This document shows, in pieces, positions 61,377 to 64,000 of a stretch of 64,000 nucleotides of DNA (the first letter of the stretch is position 1; each line of letters begins with the position of its first letter). This stretch comes from an uncultured Eubacteriales bacterium (GTDB taxonomy: Bacteria > Bacillota > Clostridia > Peptostreptococcales > Anaerovoracaceae), in contig CACWSO010000004.1 in NCBI GenBank assembly GCA_902763505.1, forward strand, positions 1-64,000, written 5' to 3'. Below the pieces are notes generated by a model, which saw only the letters and a program-made list of their open reading frames with translations, did not search any database and was not told the DNA's origin. Both the position numbers and the translations under genes were made by a program.

Positions 61377-62576
61377 TCACGTTTTAATCTTTTCAATATC
61401 CTGCTCCGAAAAACCAAGCTCACGGAGTACCTCCTCTGTATGATATCCCGTCGGATAGCCTGTATGTCTGTATTCCGGCGGACATTTCGACAGCTTCAGC
61501 GGACAGCCCGGCTGCTGGATGCTCTGCGCGACAGTCTGTCCGTACGCATCTTCTGGGAACGGCACCTGCGGCAGCATCTGCCGCACCTGAATCTGCTCAT
61601 CTGCCTTTGCTTCCTCTAAGGTCATGACAGGTTCCACACAGGCATCCAGGGACGCGAATATCTCGCACCACTCTCGCTGCGTCTTCTGCGCAAAAGCTAC
61701 CCGCACTCGTTTCTTTGTGTCAGGATCATCCAGTGCTGGTTTCTGTTCTTCTGTAATGCCGAGTCCTTTGCACAGCGCGCTGAAGAATTTCGGTTCCAGC
61801 GAACCGACGCTCATATATCTTCCATCTGCTGTCTCATAAAAATCATATACGGTTCCCCCATTGAGGAGATGTGTCTCTCGTTCCGTCAAGGATCCGCCGC
61901 CCAGGTAGGCCGCCCCATCCATTCCATTGAACGGTACGACGCCGTCCATCATAGAGACATCGATATACTGGCCTCGTCCTGTCCTATCCCGGTAATGGAC
62001 TGCGGCGAGAATGCTGATGATACTGTTCATCGATCCTGCCGCTACGTCTGCAATCTGCACATTCGTGAGAACCGGTCCTGTTTCTTTGCGCCCTGCCTGA
62101 GCCATATTGCCCGAGCGGGACAGATAATTGATATCGTGACCTGCCCTCGCTGCGAGGGGCCCTGTCTGACCATAGCCTGTCAGAGAACAGTAAATCAGAC
62201 ACGGGTTCAAGGCGCTCAGTGCATCATAACCGATGCCGAGCTTCTGCATGACCCCCGGACGAAACTGCTCAAGAATGATATCATATCCGCCTTCTGTGAT
62301 CAGCCTGCGGATTGCCTCAACGCCTTCCGGTTTTTTTAAATTGATAAAAGCCGTCTTTTTGTTGCGGCCGATCCACGCCGCCACTGCAGTCACACCGCCG
62401 GACGGTAGCGTTTGCGTTCCCTCGATCACCGGCGGCCATTCCGTCAGAATGTCTTTGCGGCCCGGTGCCGCAATGCTAAGTACCTCCGCACCCATGTCCG
62501 CCATCACAAGTGTTGCGTACGGCCCTGGAAGGAGTGTTGAAAAATCCAGTATTTTCAGTCCCGTCAATGCGCCCAT
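61377..62576 (-). CDS. CaiB/BaiF (family III) CoA-transferase, alpha-methylacyl-CoA racemase-like
   Basis: The 399-residue protein starts with the CaiB pattern LTGLKILDFSTLLPGPYATLVMADMGAEV. It carries AGHDINYLSRSG (the racemase-type catalytic His) and VQIADVAAGSM (the paired Asp). These residues are hallmarks of alpha-methylacyl-CoA racemases, although some relatives transfer CoA between acids. GAGG lies 8 nt before the ATG. It may epimerise a branched acyl-CoA from amino-acid breakdown or transfer CoA. Its neighbour is a MATE exporter; the divergent gene is an APC permease. Confidence 0.87.
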   Translation of the reverse strand: MGALTGLKILDFSTLLPGPYATLVMADMGAEVLSIAAPGRKDILTEWPPVIEGTQTLPSGGVTAVAAWIGRNKKTAFINLKKPEGVEAIRRLITEGGYDIILEQFRPGVMQKLGIGYDALSALNPCLIYCSLTGYGQTGPLAARAGHDINYLSRSGNMAQAGRKETGPVLTNVQIADVAAGSMNSIISILAAVHYRDRTGRGQYIDVSMMDGVVPFNGMDGAAYLGGGSLTERETHLLNGGTVYDFYETADGRYMSVGSLEPKFFSALCKGLGITEEQKPALDDPDTKKRVRVAFAQKTQREWCEIFASLDACVEPVMTLEEAKADEQIQVRQMLPQVPFPEDAYGQTVAQSIQQPGCPLKLSKCPPEYRHTGYPTGYHTEEVLRELGFSEQDIEKIKT

Positions 62577-62681
62577 GTATCAATCCTCCAGATATCTTTA
62601 CTCCTAAGCATTATCATTGTAACACAATATCAGCCTTGGTTTAGGCGATTCGGAAAAGATTGTTTTTATTTGGGCTTTTTA

Positions 62682-62711
62682 TTGACGCAACAGGAATAAC
62701 AGAGATATCAT
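62682..62711 (+). promoter_or_regulatory. Promoter of the APC permease at the window end
   Basis: TTGACG (62682-62687), an 18-bp spacer and TATCAT (62706-62711) lie about 57 bp before the permease start. A GCCC-TCC-GGGC hairpin lies in the leader. Confidence 0.5.
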
Positions 62712-62767
62712 GCAGAGTGTGCCCTCCGGGCATCCAAAATATACATATTATTTAGGAGATCAATATA

Positions 62768-64000
62768 ATGGAAAATCAACTCGAAAAAAGATACGGCCTG
62801 ATTACCGCAATCTGCGTTGTAGTCGGTATCGTAGTCGGTTCCGGCGTCTTCTTCAAGGCAGAAAAGATTCTTGTCTGCACCGATGGAAGAACGACACTCG
62901 GCATTCTCGCTTGGCTGATTGGCGGTATTATCATGGTTTCATGCGCCTATGTCTTTGGTGTACTTGCGTCACACCATGAAAAGTGCAATGGTATTGTTGA
63001 CTATGCGGAAGAAATGTGCGGAGAAAAATACGGATACATCGTTGGATGGTTCATGGCTACCATCTATTATCCAACACTGACCTCTGTACTTGCTTGGGTT
63101 ACCGCCAGATACTTCAGTGTTCTGGTTGGATGGGACATTGTCGGTCCTCAATGCATGGCAATGGCAGGTTTCCTTTTGATTCTGGCCTATGTCAGCAATT
63201 CGCTCAGCCCAATCATTGCAGGTAAGGTTCAGGTTGCCACAACGGTTATCAAATTCATACCGCTTTTGCTGATGGCAATCGTAGGAACAATTTTCGGACT
63301 CCATAGCGGAATGACATTTGAGAATTTCAGCTATGTGGCTCAAGACGCAGGTCCTGCAGGCCCTGCTCTCTTTACAGCAGTCTGTGCAACCTCATTCGCT
63401 TATGAAGGTTGGATCATCGCAACTTCCATAAATTCTGAAATCAAAGACTCCAAGAAGAACCTTCCACGTGCGCTCTTCTTTGGATCTCTGATTGTTGTAT
63501 TCATTTACATTGTTTACTACATGGGCCTTGCCGGTACTGTCGACAATGAGACTATGATGGCCGGCGGTGAAGAAGGTGCGAAAATCGCCTTCACCACTCT
63601 TTTCTCGAGAATCGGCGGCACAGGCGTATTCGTACTGATCGTTGTATCCTGCTATGGAGTGCTGAACGGTCTGATGATGGCCAATGTCAGGGGCTTCTAC
63701 TCTCTGGCAATCAGAGGCAAAGGCTACAATCCGAAGATGTTCTGCCAGGTCGACCCTGTTACCAACATGCCATCCAATGCATCTATCATGGGACTGCTGA
63801 TCGCCGGGTGGTGGCTGCTGTACTTCTACGGCGCCAATCTCACTGCACCATGGTTCGGCCCATTCTGCTTTGACACATCAGAGCTTCCGATCATCACGAT
63901 CTATGCGATGTACATTCCGCTTTTCCTCGTGTTGATCAAGAAGATCAAGAATTACAATATCACGCCGATCATTCCGGTCATCGCTATACTCGGTTCACTG
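62768..64000 (+). CDS. APC-superfamily amino-acid permease (3' end cut by the window)
   Basis: An open frame of 411 codons runs from the ATG at 62768 to the last base of the window without a stop, so the gene is partial. It starts MENQLEKRYGLITAICVVVG followed by IVVGSGVFFK, the first-helix motif of the APC superfamily, and has FAYEGWIIATSINSEIKDSK in the middle. About eleven membrane helices are visible. GGAG lies 9 nt before the ATG. It resembles the branch of amino-acid permeases with CaiB-type neighbours, but the substrate is open. It is divergent from the CoA-transferase gene. Confidence 0.88.
   Translation, partial: MENQLEKRYGLITAICVVVGIVVGSGVFFKAEKILVCTDGRTTLGILAWLIGGIIMVSCAYVFGVLASHHEKCNGIVDYAEEMCGEKYGYIVGWFMATIYYPTLTSVLAWVTARYFSVLVGWDIVGPQCMAMAGFLLILAYVSNSLSPIIAGKVQVATTVIKFIPLLLMAIVGTIFGLHSGMTFENFSYVAQDAGPAGPALFTAVCATSFAYEGWIIATSINSEIKDSKKNLPRALFFGSLIVVFIYIVYYMGLAGTVDNETMMAGGEEGAKIAFTTLFSRIGGTGVFVLIVVSCYGVLNGLMMANVRGFYSLAIRGKGYNPKMFCQVDPVTNMPSNASIMGLLIAGWWLLYFYGANLTAPWFGPFCFDTSELPIITIYAMYIPLFLVLIKKIKNYNITPIIPVIAILGSL

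Overview
The window looks like a chromosome segment of a strictly anaerobic, amino-acid-fermenting Clostridia bacterium, plausibly of the Anaerovoracaceae / Family XIII type. The evidence is an [FeFe]-hydrogenase with its three maturases, ATP-type PEP carboxykinase, two molybdenum hydroxylases, several CoA-transferases, many amino-acid transporters, strong GGAGG ribosome sites and frequent hairpin-plus-T terminators. Base composition looks close to balanced. The taxonomy is inference; no rRNA or marker protein is present.

Layout. 0-6 kb: an NhaC-type antiporter, an isochorismatase/HD-hydrolase pair, a DUF2804 protein, an internally deleted RibD_C-like remnant, ilvE and a small zincin. 5.86-6.54 kb: a gene-free, purine-rich stretch with a promoter, seven degenerate repeats, an eight-codon ORF with a perfect Shine-Dalgarno and a strong terminator; this is a candidate large non-coding RNA. 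It is followed by a ~207-bp element with 20-bp inverted ends. 6.8-13 kb: a DUF1848 protein, proBA, a YfcC-type carrier and the dipeptidase pepD. 13-25 kb: an apparent catabolic island with a YtcJ-type amidohydrolase, an NCS1 permease with a tiny membrane partner, a YgjV protein, and two fused MOP-type molybdenum hydroxylases flanking a ThiF/MoeB-like E1 and a MoaD-like ubiquitin-fold protein. 25-28.4 kb: a cysteine desulfurase-like enzyme, an unrecognised His-rich protein and a CoA-transferase. 28.4-31.5 kb: a cysK-metY operon divergent from an Rrf2 regulator, with shared operators and a Cys/Met-rich leader peptide overlapping an attenuator. 31.5-39.1 kb: tRNA-Val and the five-gene hydrogenase operon (GltD-like diaphorase, HydA, HydG, HydE, HydF). 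39-51.6 kb: pckA-lrp, a MalY/pseudo-aspartokinase pair, ybaK, a CPBP protease, a membrane-anchored FKBP/trigger-factor chimera, a second YgjV, an EamA transporter, a PHP phosphoesterase, acetolactate decarboxylase and mutY. 51.6-60 kb: a five-gene operon (APC permease, class III aminotransferase, DhaL, DhaK, class II aldolase) divergent from a large BTAD-type activator. 60-64 kb: a MATE exporter, an AMACR-like CoA-transferase and an APC permease running off the window end.

How the parts fit. Energy and redox genes (hydrogenase, CoA-transferases, PEP carboxykinase) fit fermentation of amino acids with H2 release. The 13-25 kb island and the 51.6-57 kb operon both have transport-plus-enzymes logic for substrates that cannot be named from sequence alone. 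Sulfur metabolism (metY, cysK, Rrf2, MalY, cysteine desulfurase) is well represented, and its leader-peptide attenuator is among the most interesting regulatory signals here, together with the repeat RNA locus.
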